A stretch of 17,932 nt of DNA from JANMEB01 sp041740495. GTDB lineage: Bacteria; Planctomycetota; Planctomycetia; Pirellulales; Pirellulaceae. Numbering within the stretch: the stretch's first letter is position 1; each line of letters opens with the position of its first letter. Positions 6,819-13,935 of the stretch are shown here, piece after piece. The position numbers and the translations under genes were made by a program. The DNA is taken from the NCBI GenBank assembly GCA_041740495.1, contig JBGSLW010000380.1:1-17932 (forward strand). Direction: 5' to 3'. The notes beneath the pieces are model-generated. The model saw only the letters and a list, made by a program, of their open reading frames with translations, had not been told where the DNA came from and searched no databases.

Positions 6819-7025
6819 ATGTCAGAGTTGATTTTCTTAGTCGAAGAGTCGGCTGAAGGGGGGTTTACCGCGCGCGGGTTGGGTGAGTCCATTTTCACCC
6901 AGGCGGAAACGTTGGCCGAATTGCGAGACAACGTGCGTGAGGCGGTGGCATGTCATTTCGCGGACGGAGCCGGTCCGCGCTTGATTCGTCTGCATTTCGT
7001 CCGCGATGAGATTCTGTCGCCGTGA
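6819..7025 (+). CDS. hicB: HicB-like antitoxin, short form
   Basis: A 68-residue protein beginning MSELIFLVEESAEGGFTARG and continuing through ETLAELRDNVREAVACHF. The pattern (beta strand, E-x-x-E/D-GGF-x-A, then a helix beginning TLAEL-x-x-NVREAV) is the HicB partial RNase-H-like fold. It lacks the C-terminal DNA-binding domain found in longer HicB proteins, as is common for compact members, so any autorepression would come from another determinant. Its role would be binding and blocking the downstream HicA toxin. GTG of the next gene overlaps its TGA by 4 bases (7022-7025), indicating translational coupling. The antitoxin-first order is opposite to the classical hicAB order of Escherichia coli but common for this short type. 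A clear TATAAT promoter and a good ribosome site precede it. Confidence 0.85.
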   Translation: MSELIFLVEESAEGGFTARGLGESIFTQAETLAELRDNVREAVACHFADGAGPRLIRLHFVRDEILSP

Positions 7026-7264
7026 AGTTGCCACGCGATCTTTCCGGCGGAGACCTCATTCGCGCACTTGACCGAGTGGGTTACCAAATCACGAGGCAGC
7101 GCGGGTCCCATGTTCGGTTGACGACAACTCGAAACGGGGAGCACCATGTGACCGTGCCGCTTCACGACCCGCTTCGGATCGGTACGTTGGCCGGCATTCT
7201 TCACGACGTCGGAGCGCACTTGCATATGGATCGAGATGCGTTGATCCGCAAGCTGTTTGCCTAG
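7022..7264 (+). CDS. hicA: HicA-like mRNA interferase toxin
   Basis: An 80-residue protein with the HicA/YcfA double-stranded-RNA-binding-like fold: LSGGDLIRALDRVGYQITRQ, then RGSHVRL with the expected catalytic His at residue 30, then VTVPLHDPLRIGTLAGILHDVG, the usual PxHxx-GTLxxIL segment. HicA proteins bind and cleave mRNA in the absence of HicB. The GTG start (7022) overlaps the antitoxin stop, so translation is coupled. The catalytic Gly-Ser-His is intact, so the toxin is probably active. The gene ends at TAG 7262-7264, 37 bases from the convergent end of the receptor gene. Confidence 0.87.
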   Translation: MKLPRDLSGGDLIRALDRVGYQITRQRGSHVRLTTTRNGEHHVTVPLHDPLRIGTLAGILHDVGAHLHMDRDALIRKLFA

Positions 7265-7301
7265 AGGCCTGTTGAGTTATGAGCCGCGTGGCTCTAGCCA
7301 G

Positions 7302-10300
7302 TTATTTCAATTCTAGAAAGGCCATTCCAGCTCGGACGACTTTGTCGGTTGAGAGTCCGTCCCATTTGAGTTCGAGTGGGCGGTCGGCGGCGGCGGCGAG
7401 TGCGGTCTTCCAGTTCTCTCCTTCACCCTGCAACATCAAGTTCAGTCGGTTGCAGCTGAAATCGATCGGCTTGCCGTCGATCGCATAGTCCAGATGCGTG
7501 TCGTCGGACTCGCCATCCGCAAAATTCAAGCGGGGGCTGGCCCAGGCGAGCCACGGCGGTTCGGCCTTGGCTGGTTCGACCAGAATCTGGAACGGATACC
7601 CCGTCGGAATATCGTCGATCGCGAATTCTCCGGACTCGTTCGTGCGAACCTGCGCGATGACGCTCGACGACGGCGGGAGCTCCGGACCGGTGAGCGAGAC
7701 TCGAATTCCCTCCGGCCGCCGGCCATCTTCCGTCACCACCATACCGCGCAACCGAGTCGCCGGCAGCAGCACAAAGTCGACCGTCTTGGGCTGATCCGGC
7801 AACACCAGATTGGCATGATCCTGGTCCCCGCGACCGATCTCGCCGGATGGTTTCTCGAGCGCCGCCATCAGATCTCCCTGCCGTCCCAGATTCTTTTCGA
7901 AGTGCCCTGGCAGGCGCGCGGAAATAGTCGCCATCTGCAGACTGTGGCGATCGGCCAGTAGGATCCCGGGCCCAAACTTCAGCACGTATCGGCCGTTCGC
8001 ATCGGTCCGCGTGGTGCCGGTTTGTCGCAAGGTCCCCATCCCGCAATGGGCGTCGACTTCGACCCCTTCCAGCGGTTGTCCGTTTCCATCGGTCACCGTG
8101 CCATGAACACTCCAGGGGGTGTCATTTTCAGCGTCAGCATGGGGAGCATCGTCCAACGATGTCGGTCCGTCCGTTCGGATCTCGATTCTCGCCGTGGAAA
8201 AAGCGTTCTTGACGATGTCGAGATGCTGCGGCCAGACTGCAACCGCACGTTGGTCGGCGGCGACATGGACCCAGCCCAGGTCGGTGTGGCCCAGCGTAGT
8301 GACCTGCCGCTTTGGATCACCCGTGCCCAAGGCCTCGGTTTCGCCGCGTGGAATCGGCGTAAACCAGACCTGAACTTCTGCCGCGTCCCGTTTCAAGTTT
8401 GTCGGCGTGAAACTCAGGGCCAAGGCGTCGTACACCTGGTGGGCTCGCCAATGTTCCGGCAAGTCCTTGGCCAACTCGCGGACCAGTCGCTTGAGCGGAC
8501 GCTGTTCCCCTGCCCCAAGTTCGACTTGGATCGAGTTGGACTCGGGAAGCGAATCGGCAAATCGTTGCGGCGCGACCACCTGGATCCGATAACTTCCTTC
8601 ATCCAGCAAGTACAACTCCGACGCGTCGACCGATTCCCATAGAACATGCGTTGCTCCCGGTTTCAATTCGACCGGGCCGCCCGCCGTTTGCGGTGTAAGT
8701 CCGATGAACTGATCCCGAGTTCCATCGAGGTGGTTGACGCGGAGGACGCGAAAGGGCGCGTAATTCTGCGGATCGAAACTCTGCGGCGTATCGCCAAAAT
8801 TCTTGATCTCCAGCTTCAACCGCAACGGGTCGCCGACTTTGGGTTGCGGGTCGAGCGTGGTGAGTTTCATTCGGAGCGAACTTTCGGGCGGCTGCGGACC
8901 CCATTCATCCGCACGGACCGACAGCAACTTTTGGAAGTCCGGCATCGGTACGGGATCGGGAGACTGCTGCCAGCGGACGAACTCGACTTTGCGATAGCCT
9001 GCTGCCGCCAGGGGCCGCAACAGCGACGTGATCCATTCGGCTTGGGCGCTGTCCGCGCAAACAAACAGCAACTGTGCTTCTGGCGAGTATCCGTGCTGTT
9101 GCAATTCGGCCACCACGGTTTCAGGTTCGACCGAAAACTCGCGATTCAGTGAGCGACTGGGAAACTCCCCGACCACATGTTCCACGGCTTGCACCCAGAG
9201 CAGGGCGGTCGGTTCCAGCTGGTTTCGCAGCCAGGCGACTTCCACCCATTCGTCGACATCGAGCCCCCCGCCCCACCATGCGGCATGGTGGATCGCGCGG
9301 TGCGCAGCGGCGAGTTCTTCGGCGTTCCACGTCATCGACCGAGTCGTCCAACAGCCGTGCTGCAGGCAGTATTCCAGATAGTCCGCGGCGGATTCTTCCG
9401 TATCCGCGGGCTCGAAACGCTGCACCACGCGTACGGGAAATTCGCCGACAAACGCCAGCGGGCTGAGCGGGAAATCCTGTTCGTTCTCGTCGTAGCTGAC
9501 GAATCGGGCTTTGCCGCGCAGTGGGCTGCGCAGCGGCGTGGCCAGGTCGCGGGATTCGAACAGGATGCGACAGAGCGCCACGAGCTGTCCATCGAGCTTT
9601 TCCGCGCCGATGGAACGGAGCACGGCGATTCGCTGCGGCTCGTCCAATTGCATGAGCTCGTTTGCCAAATGCAGATATTCGGTCGAACGAAAAGGGAGCT
9701 GCGAATTCGCCAGCCAGTCCCCCAGCTTGCGCGCAGTCTCGACCAGGTCACGCGGAACATCGGAAACGCCGTCGCTCGTCTGACCGGATGACTCGGGAGG
9801 GGAGTCGGCCGCCCGCTGGGCTTCCTCGGCCAGGCGTTTGAGGTCGTACCTCCACTTCATCTTCATCCGCACCGGCTGGGGCTGATCCTGAGGACTCGGC
9901 AGTATTTCGTAACGAATGGCGCCGTGCGGCGGATCCCCTTCGTCCGCCGGTGCGCCGGTATCGACGTTCATCCGAACTTGCACGGGCGGATGCGGATATT
10001 CCGGGGAGGGCTCAATCCGCTGGGTGCGGAGGACCATGGTGACTTCGCCGCTCTCAACCCGGCATTCAGCCACCAGTTGTTCTGCTCCGCCGTCGGGAGA
10101 CGCGGTGGCTCGCACGACACCGCCGGCATCGATCAATTCGAGCTTCCCGTTCGTGATCGTGACTTGCACGCACTCCTTCTCCGGTTGGATTTCGACCTTT
10201 TCGCCGCTGAATTCAGCTCGTAGGCCAGAGCCCTCGGGAAGGTTGAAGCGAACTTCCGCTGCATCCATCGCATCGCCCAACAGGTAGTTCGGCTTCTCCA

Positions 10301-11843
10301 CGGAGACGAGCGTCTCCATGTTGGTAATGCTCCCACCGGTCTCGAACCTGCGGTCGGGGCGTGCTGCCATCAAGTGCTCGATCATTTCCCCGGGCGAACG
10401 GCCTCCGGGGATGCTCTGCGCCGCGGCCCGCGTTACCCGCTCACCATCTCGTTCGACCACAACGATTTCGGGCAGCAAGGAAGTCGCGGGCTCTTGCGCG
10501 AGAGGCTGCCAACCATCCGGTCGCGGCAACGGCGTCCCATCCGACAGTTTCACGTAGCGGTAGATCAACTCTCGCGCACGGCCGTCGGTCGCAAATAACT
10601 CGACCGCGATCTCCGGAGTCCAATCGACGGCAACCACCGAAATCGTCTGCCAGGTCGGTTCGCGTTTGTTCCAATCGAGACTCCATAGAGTCTGTTTCGT
10701 CGTCGCGTCGACCGCCACGATATCGGAGAACAAAGTGTTGTAGACAATCCACTTGTCGTGCTGCACACCCTCGTCGATCGGCACCTCCGCGCCGCGAAGC
10801 GTGACCCAGCCGGTCGACTGTCGGCGGTTGAGGTTGTACGTATGGGAGGCCAAAACGCGCACGCCCGGCTGGTCGATCCGGGTCGGTTCCGGATCATGAC
10901 CACTCCGCGTCATCCTCATCGCCCCGGGATCGCCGGCAGCGCTGGGCGGAACACGCTCCGACAAATCACTGTTCACCGCGCGGCCATCTTCGTCCTGTCC
11001 ATTACTCGCATTGCTCCCATCCGTCCCATACTGGTCATCGCCTTTTTTCCCTCCCTCCGCCATGAAATAAAACGCCCCCTCGGCGGCGTAAAACCAAAGC
11101 CCTTCCCCCCGATCGCCGCGGACGCGGATGACCCAGTCGCCCCCCAGCACTCCGTAATCGCTGTTCTCGTCGGCCAGCACCAACGCATTGACCGGCCCGA
11201 ACCGTGGACCGACACCCAAATCGACGGCGTCAATCCGCACAACTTGAAAGCGATGTTGCCCCGTGGGATTGACCCCGTAAAACGACAAGTGCCCCGGGAC
11301 CCAAACCGGATCGTCGGCATAGGGAACGATCTGCACGCCATCGGCGACCGGTTCCGTGATCTGATCGACGGTTACGGTCTTTGGTCTGCCTTCAGGTTCG
11401 GGCGGCGGGGGTGGCGGTGGAATTTTCCCGCCATCGATTCCCGGCACCAAAAGCACCTGTGCCTGAAAGGGTTGCGGTTTGGGGGGCGGCTTATCGCCGA
11501 AGTCGATCTCGCCCAGCGGAACCGCCTGCAACTCGGCAGCGACCCGCTCTGGAATAAAAGAATACGGCATAAGATTGGAATACATCATGTCCAGGCTCGC
11601 GATCCGCGAGGCCTTCCCGTTGTGGCGCGAGTCCGTGACGCCGCGCAGGCGGATGCCGCTGAAGACGCCGCGTTCGACGCTGGTTTTCGAGTTGCTGCGT
11701 TGGACTTCGTATTTTCGTTTTTCGAACGGTGCGTCGACGGCCGGCCACTCCGTCCCGTCTTGTGGCAGGATGGCCGCCGATTGCGGCGGGGGATTCCGTT
11801 CGGCATCGATCGAGTCGGAGCCGCTGGCCTGTGACGCCGCCAA
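7302..11843 (-). CDS. Extracytoplasmic region of giant M56 receptor with carboxypeptidase-regulatory-like domains (frame-separated from its M56 part)
   Basis: A 1,513-codon frame, formally from TTG 11843, but coding sense continues upstream to about 11855 (AGAWWALAASQ), where it joins the M56 frame by a one-base shift. On its own it has no signal peptide or convincing ribosome site. It contains a Pro-rich stretch (KIPPPPPPPEPEG, about 138-150), a region with a PQQ-like blade motif (DIVAVDATTKQTLWSLDW, mid 300s), a Glu/Arg/Ala-rich helix near 680, a beta-rich Ig/BsuPI-like section (LRLKLEIKNFGDTPQSF, about 1010-1100), and two carboxypeptidase-regulatory-like domains: VHGTVTDGNGQPLEGVEV with TDANGRYVLKF (about 1240-1300) and LRGMVVTEDGRRPEGIRV with TNESGEFAIDDIP (about 1361-1420). 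Such beta domains are common at the ends of planctomycete M56 proteins and probably sense an extracytoplasmic signal or ligand. The ligand is unknown. It converges with hicA. Confidence 0.8.
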   Translation of the reverse strand: MAASQASGSDSIDAERNPPPQSAAILPQDGTEWPAVDAPFEKRKYEVQRSNSKTSVERGVFSGIRLRGVTDSRHNGKASRIASLDMMYSNLMPYSFIPERVAAELQAVPLGEIDFGDKPPPKPQPFQAQVLLVPGIDGGKIPPPPPPPEPEGRPKTVTVDQITEPVADGVQIVPYADDPVWVPGHLSFYGVNPTGQHRFQVVRIDAVDLGVGPRFGPVNALVLADENSDYGVLGGDWVIRVRGDRGEGLWFYAAEGAFYFMAEGGKKGDDQYGTDGSNASNGQDEDGRAVNSDLSERVPPSAAGDPGAMRMTRSGHDPEPTRIDQPGVRVLASHTYNLNRRQSTGWVTLRGAEVPIDEGVQHDKWIVYNTLFSDIVAVDATTKQTLWSLDWNKREPTWQTISVVAVDWTPEIAVELFATDGRARELIYRYVKLSDGTPLPRPDGWQPLAQEPATSLLPEIVVVERDGERVTRAAAQSIPGGRSPGEMIEHLMAARPDRRFETGGSITNMETLVSVEKPNYLLGDAMDAAEVRFNLPEGSGLRAEFSGEKVEIQPEKECVQVTITNGKLELIDAGGVVRATASPDGGAEQLVAECRVESGEVTMVLRTQRIEPSPEYPHPPVQVRMNVDTGAPADEGDPPHGAIRYEILPSPQDQPQPVRMKMKWRYDLKRLAEEAQRAADSPPESSGQTSDGVSDVPRDLVETARKLGDWLANSQLPFRSTEYLHLANELMQLDEPQRIAVLRSIGAEKLDGQLVALCRILFESRDLATPLRSPLRGKARFVSYDENEQDFPLSPLAFVGEFPVRVVQRFEPADTEESAADYLEYCLQHGCWTTRSMTWNAEELAAAHRAIHHAAWWGGGLDVDEWVEVAWLRNQLEPTALLWVQAVEHVVGEFPSRSLNREFSVEPETVVAELQQHGYSPEAQLLFVCADSAQAEWITSLLRPLAAAGYRKVEFVRWQQSPDPVPMPDFQKLLSVRADEWGPQPPESSLRMKLTTLDPQPKVGDPLRLKLEIKNFGDTPQSFDPQNYAPFRVLRVNHLDGTRDQFIGLTPQTAGGPVELKPGATHVLWESVDASELYLLDEGSYRIQVVAPQRFADSLPESNSIQVELGAGEQRPLKRLVRELAKDLPEHWRAHQVYDALALSFTPTNLKRDAAEVQVWFTPIPRGETEALGTGDPKRQVTTLGHTDLGWVHVAADQRAVAVWPQHLDIVKNAFSTARIEIRTDGPTSLDDAPHADAENDTPWSVHGTVTDGNGQPLEGVEVDAHCGMGTLRQTGTTRTDANGRYVLKFGPGILLADRHSLQMATISARLPGHFEKNLGRQGDLMAALEKPSGEIGRGDQDHANLVLPDQPKTVDFVLLPATRLRGMVVTEDGRRPEGIRVSLTGPELPPSSSVIAQVRTNESGEFAIDDIPTGYPFQILVEPAKAEPPWLAWASPRLNFADGESDDTHLDYAIDGKPIDFSCNRLNLMLQGEGENWKTALAAAADRPLELKWDGLSTDKVVRAGMAFLELK

Positions 11844-12991
11844 GGCCCACCAAGCCCCGGCAGCAGCAAAGTCCCCGCCGCCAACGCGGTTCCTACCGCG
11901 GCTCGCGCCGGACGATCACACGATTCGTCCGCCGCCAACCGGCGAATTCGCGCCAACAACGAACCGCCATTGGCCGCCAACGCCAAGCGTTCCTCGCCGC
12001 AACGCAGTTCTTCCATGCGAGCCAGGGCCCGAGCAAACGCCAGTCGGTTCCCGCACGCCGCCACCGCCAGGTCGTCGCAACAATGTTCGCGCTCCGCCCG
12101 AATCCGCTCGGACATCCACCAAACCGCGGGATGGTAGAACAACACCGTCTCCACCAACGTCTGGAAAATGTTCACCAGGTAGTCGTGCCGGCGGATATGC
12201 GCGAGTTCATGGGCGAAAATCGATTCCCACTCCGACGGAGTCAATCCTGTCACCATGCTCGCCGGAACCAGGATGACCGGACGAAACCACCCGACCACGG
12301 CGGGGACCGACATCCGCTGAGAGAGTCGCACGTCAATCGATCGATCCAGGCGCATCCGGACCGCGAGACTCTGAACGAGCTCCAAAAGCGCACATTCGGT
12401 CATCGGCGCTGCATCGCGCCGCCATTGAACAATCCGCCGCAGGCCACCCGCCAAACGAATTGAAAGGGCGAAGACTCCGCACAACCACACCACAACGCAC
12501 ATGGGCAAATAGGGTTCCACTCGCCCGCGCCAGGCCGCCAGGTCAAATCGGTTCGCCGCGGCTGCCGCACCCAACGCGGTCGACGGGGCCCCCGGTTCCG
12601 TGCCCGACATCGGCTCGACAAGATTCGCCGGCGCTATGGACGAACGAGTGAAAGGCTGCGGACGAACGACCAGAAGTTCAGGCGACGTCGGATCCGCGGG
12701 GAGGCCGGAACGCTGGGCAACCGAGCTCCGTTCGTTGAGACGAGTTATGCCGTCCAACGCCGGATGGGTCAGCAACCAGCAAAAGGTCACAACCGGTGCG
12801 CAGGCCATCAACCCGAGCCCCAGGCATCCAACGGCATACCGCCATGTCGGCGCTTGCCGTCGCATGGTCGCCAGCGCCAGTCCACAGACCGCGGCGATCG
12901 CCAAGCCCTGCCAGACGAAATGCACCAGCGCCCAACCAAGTGCCTGAATCGCCGGGTGCGAAATAAGCGAAGTCGACAGCCACGCAGTCAT
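11585..12991 (-). CDS. M56 (BlaR1/MecR1-like) membrane metallopeptidase, sensor-transducer; frame broken near codon 379
   Basis: Residues 1-379 (12991 down to 11855) are a typical M56 protein: membrane helices at about 17-41, 53-75 and 161-183, then the zinc protease motif HELAHIRRHD (HELAH at 261-265) and the downstream EREHCCDD (about 300-307) supplying the third ligand. A final hydrophobic segment starts at about 365 (AVGTALAAGTLLLPG). From codon 380 this frame turns into Arg/Ser/Ala-rich shadow sequence until the stop at 11585, while the minus-one frame resumes the hydrophobic helix (AWWALAAS) and the long domain of 7302-11843. The break is at a run of four G (minus strand; 11855-11858); one extra G would give a single 1,896-residue receptor. 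M56 sensors detect an outside signal and trigger cleavage of BlaI, relieving repression. It overlaps blaI by 4 bases (ATGA, 12988-12991), hence coupled translation. A true indel, a sequence error or frameshifting are all possible. Confidence 0.88.
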   Translation of the reverse strand: MTAWLSTSLISHPAIQALGWALVHFVWQGLAIAAVCGLALATMRRQAPTWRYAVGCLGLGLMACAPVVTFCWLLTHPALDGITRLNERSSVAQRSGLPADPTSPELLVVRPQPFTRSSIAPANLVEPMSGTEPGAPSTALGAAAAANRFDLAAWRGRVEPYLPMCVVVWLCGVFALSIRLAGGLRRIVQWRRDAAPMTECALLELVQSLAVRMRLDRSIDVRLSQRMSVPAVVGWFRPVILVPASMVTGLTPSEWESIFAHELAHIRRHDYLVNIFQTLVETVLFYHPAVWWMSERIRAEREHCCDDLAVAACGNRLAFARALARMEELRCGEERLALAANGGSLLARIRRLAADESCDRPARAAVGTALAAGTLLLPGLGGPWRRHRPAAPTRSMPNGIPRRNRRPSCHKTGRSGRPSTHRSKNENTKSNAATRKPASNAASSAASACAASRTRATTGRPRGSRAWT

Positions 12992-13377
12992 CGCGATCCC
13001 CTTTCCAGCTCATCTAATAGTTTACGGATTTCCGCCAGCTCGGCAGGCGTCGAAGGCTTGCTGGAGAGCGCAGCCAAGACCAGTTGCCGAGCCGACCCAC
13101 CAAACGCCTGGTCGAGCAACTGGCCAACCAGCTGCTGCTGCGTCCGGTCGCGACTGACTGCCGCCTGGTAGATATGGGTTCGCTGCGAGTCATCTCGGCG
13201 CAACAACCCCTTCTCCAACATGATCTGCATCAACTTGAGCGTGGTCGTGTAGCCGGTCCCCCGCTCCGGTTCCAGTTCCGCCTGGACTTCGCGAACCGTA
13301 CAGGGTCCCCGCGCCCAAAGCACTCGCAAGATCGCCAACTCCCCTTCGGTTGGCTTCGGCAACGTCGATTTCGCCAT
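12988..13377 (-). CDS. blaI: BlaI/MecI/CopY-family transcriptional repressor
   Basis: A 129-residue winged-helix repressor: KPTEGELAILRVLWARGPCTVREV (helices 1-2), YTTTLKLMQIMLEKGLLRR (recognition helix and wing approach), then a C-terminal dimerisation helix region with TQQQLVGQLLDQAFGGSARQLVLAAL. Length and order match BlaI/MecI. These repressors bind dyads in their own promoter as dimers and are inactivated by proteolysis triggered by the M56 partner. AAGGA (minus strand, 13387-13391) lies 9 bases before the ATG at 13377, a good ribosome site. The gene is first in a unit with the M56 receptor. No beta-lactamase gene is in the window, so the target regulon is probably something else, possibly only this operon or the divergent membrane-protein gene. 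Confidence 0.93.
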   Translation of the reverse strand: MAKSTLPKPTEGELAILRVLWARGPCTVREVQAELEPERGTGYTTTLKLMQIMLEKGLLRRDDSQRTHIYQAAVSRDRTQQQLVGQLLDQAFGGSARQLVLAALSSKPSTPAELAEIRKLLDELERGSR

Positions 13378-13421
13378 AAGTTCAATTCCTTGCCATCGTT
13401 ATCCCGCCCCCACTCTTTCAT

Positions 13422-13468
13422 CCCGCCCCCACCGAGCCTGCCTCGGTGGAGCGTCGGTCTGGCGACTA
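13422..13468 (+). repeat. Family-2 palindromic repeat, copy 1
   Basis: 47-base unit with stem CCACCGAG (13429-13436) / CTCGGTGG (13442-13449), loop CCTGC, and tail ending GGTCTGGCGACTA. It lies in the inferred untranslated leader of blaI. Confidence 0.85.
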
Positions 13469-13485
13469 CGGCGTTCGGTCATCAT

Positions 13486-13532
13486 CCCGCCCCCACCGAG
13501 CCTGCCTCGGTGGAGCGTCGGTCTGGCGACTA
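13486..13532 (+). repeat. Family-2 palindromic repeat, copy 2
   Basis: Identical in length to copy 1 (47 bases), offset by 64 bases; hairpin at 13493-13513. Its end is a few bases from the inferred transcription start of blaI. Confidence 0.85.
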
Positions 13533-13542
13533 GCACGCCTTA

Positions 13543-13571
13543 CTTATACGAAGTCATTCGTAGTTTGTCAA
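13543..13571 (-). promoter_or_regulatory. Sigma-70-type promoter of the blaI-M56 unit
   Basis: Read on the minus strand: -35 TTGACA (13571-13566), a 17-base spacer, -10 TATAAG (13548-13543). The expected start is near 13536, giving an untranslated leader of about 160 bases that contains both family-2 hairpins 1 and 2. The match is near consensus, so the promoter should be strong unless repressed. Confidence 0.8.
13547..13562. promoter_or_regulatory. Candidate BlaI operator 1
   Basis: Perfect dyad TACGAA (13547-13552) / TTCGTA (13557-13562) around GTCA. It overlaps the first base pairs of the -10 box and fills most of the promoter spacer, so a bound dimer would block polymerase. Confidence 0.72.
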
Positions 13572-13585
13572 CGAAGGTTTTCGTA
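13570..13585. promoter_or_regulatory. Candidate BlaI operator 2
   Basis: Dyad AACGAA (13570-13575) / TTCGTA (13580-13585) around GGTT, same 16-base layout as operator 1 with one outer mismatch. It touches the -35 box. Its centre is 23 bases from that of operator 1, about two helical turns. Confidence 0.66.
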
Positions 13586-13935
13586 GTAAACGCTAAAAAG
13601 TCAGAAATCCCATGTGCCCCCGACTTTCAAAACAAATTGCCCTCTTGGAAAACACCGCAAGGGAGACATCCCCCGCCCGTTCGGTCCGACCGGGCGGAAT
13701 CCGCACAATCCCGGGCAGCGATTCGACTGAAACGGCGTTTGCCCTGCGGGAAACGCCGATGGAATGGAGAATTGTTCAACGGGGCGGGTGGTCGCTACAA
13801 TCAAACAGTTGGAAATCTCCCCAAGCCGCCTTCATCGGGCATCGGATACAGTCGCCGGCGGAACGCGCCCGAGCCAGGACGGGCTGGCGTGAGTGTGGGG
13901 AATTCGGAGTGGGCGCAGCATAGACGGCCAATTGC
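13586..13935. other. Gene-free stretch upstream of the RND-type gene with two strong hairpins
   Basis: I see no convincing gene here; short open frames on both strands are Arg/Ser-rich. Two palindromes stand out. The first (13673-13697) has arms CCGCCCG / CGGGCGG and an inner TCGG/CCGA pairing. The second (13733-13758) has arms CGGCGTTT / AAACGCCG around a 10-base loop. Neither is followed by a T-run, so neither is a canonical terminator in either direction. Confidence 0.5.
13772..13801 (+). promoter_or_regulatory. Possible promoter of the RND-type gene
   Basis: TTGTTC (13772-13777) and TACAAT (13796-13801) are separated by 18 bases. The -10 is good, the -35 modest. The leader would be about 128 bases. 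Confidence 0.35.

Noticed and set aside
7281..7294. GAGCC/GGCTC hairpin between the convergent hicA and receptor genes as a terminator
   Set aside because: Only 5 bp of stem and no T-run; too weak to call.
10758..11834. Plus-strand open frame of 358 codons
   Set aside because: Antisense shadow of the receptor extension; no motif or ribosome site.
11585..11850. C-terminal tail of the M56 frame as a genuine domain
   Set aside because: Ser/Arg/Ala-rich with no structure, and the overlapping minus-one frame continues both the membrane helix and the long extension.
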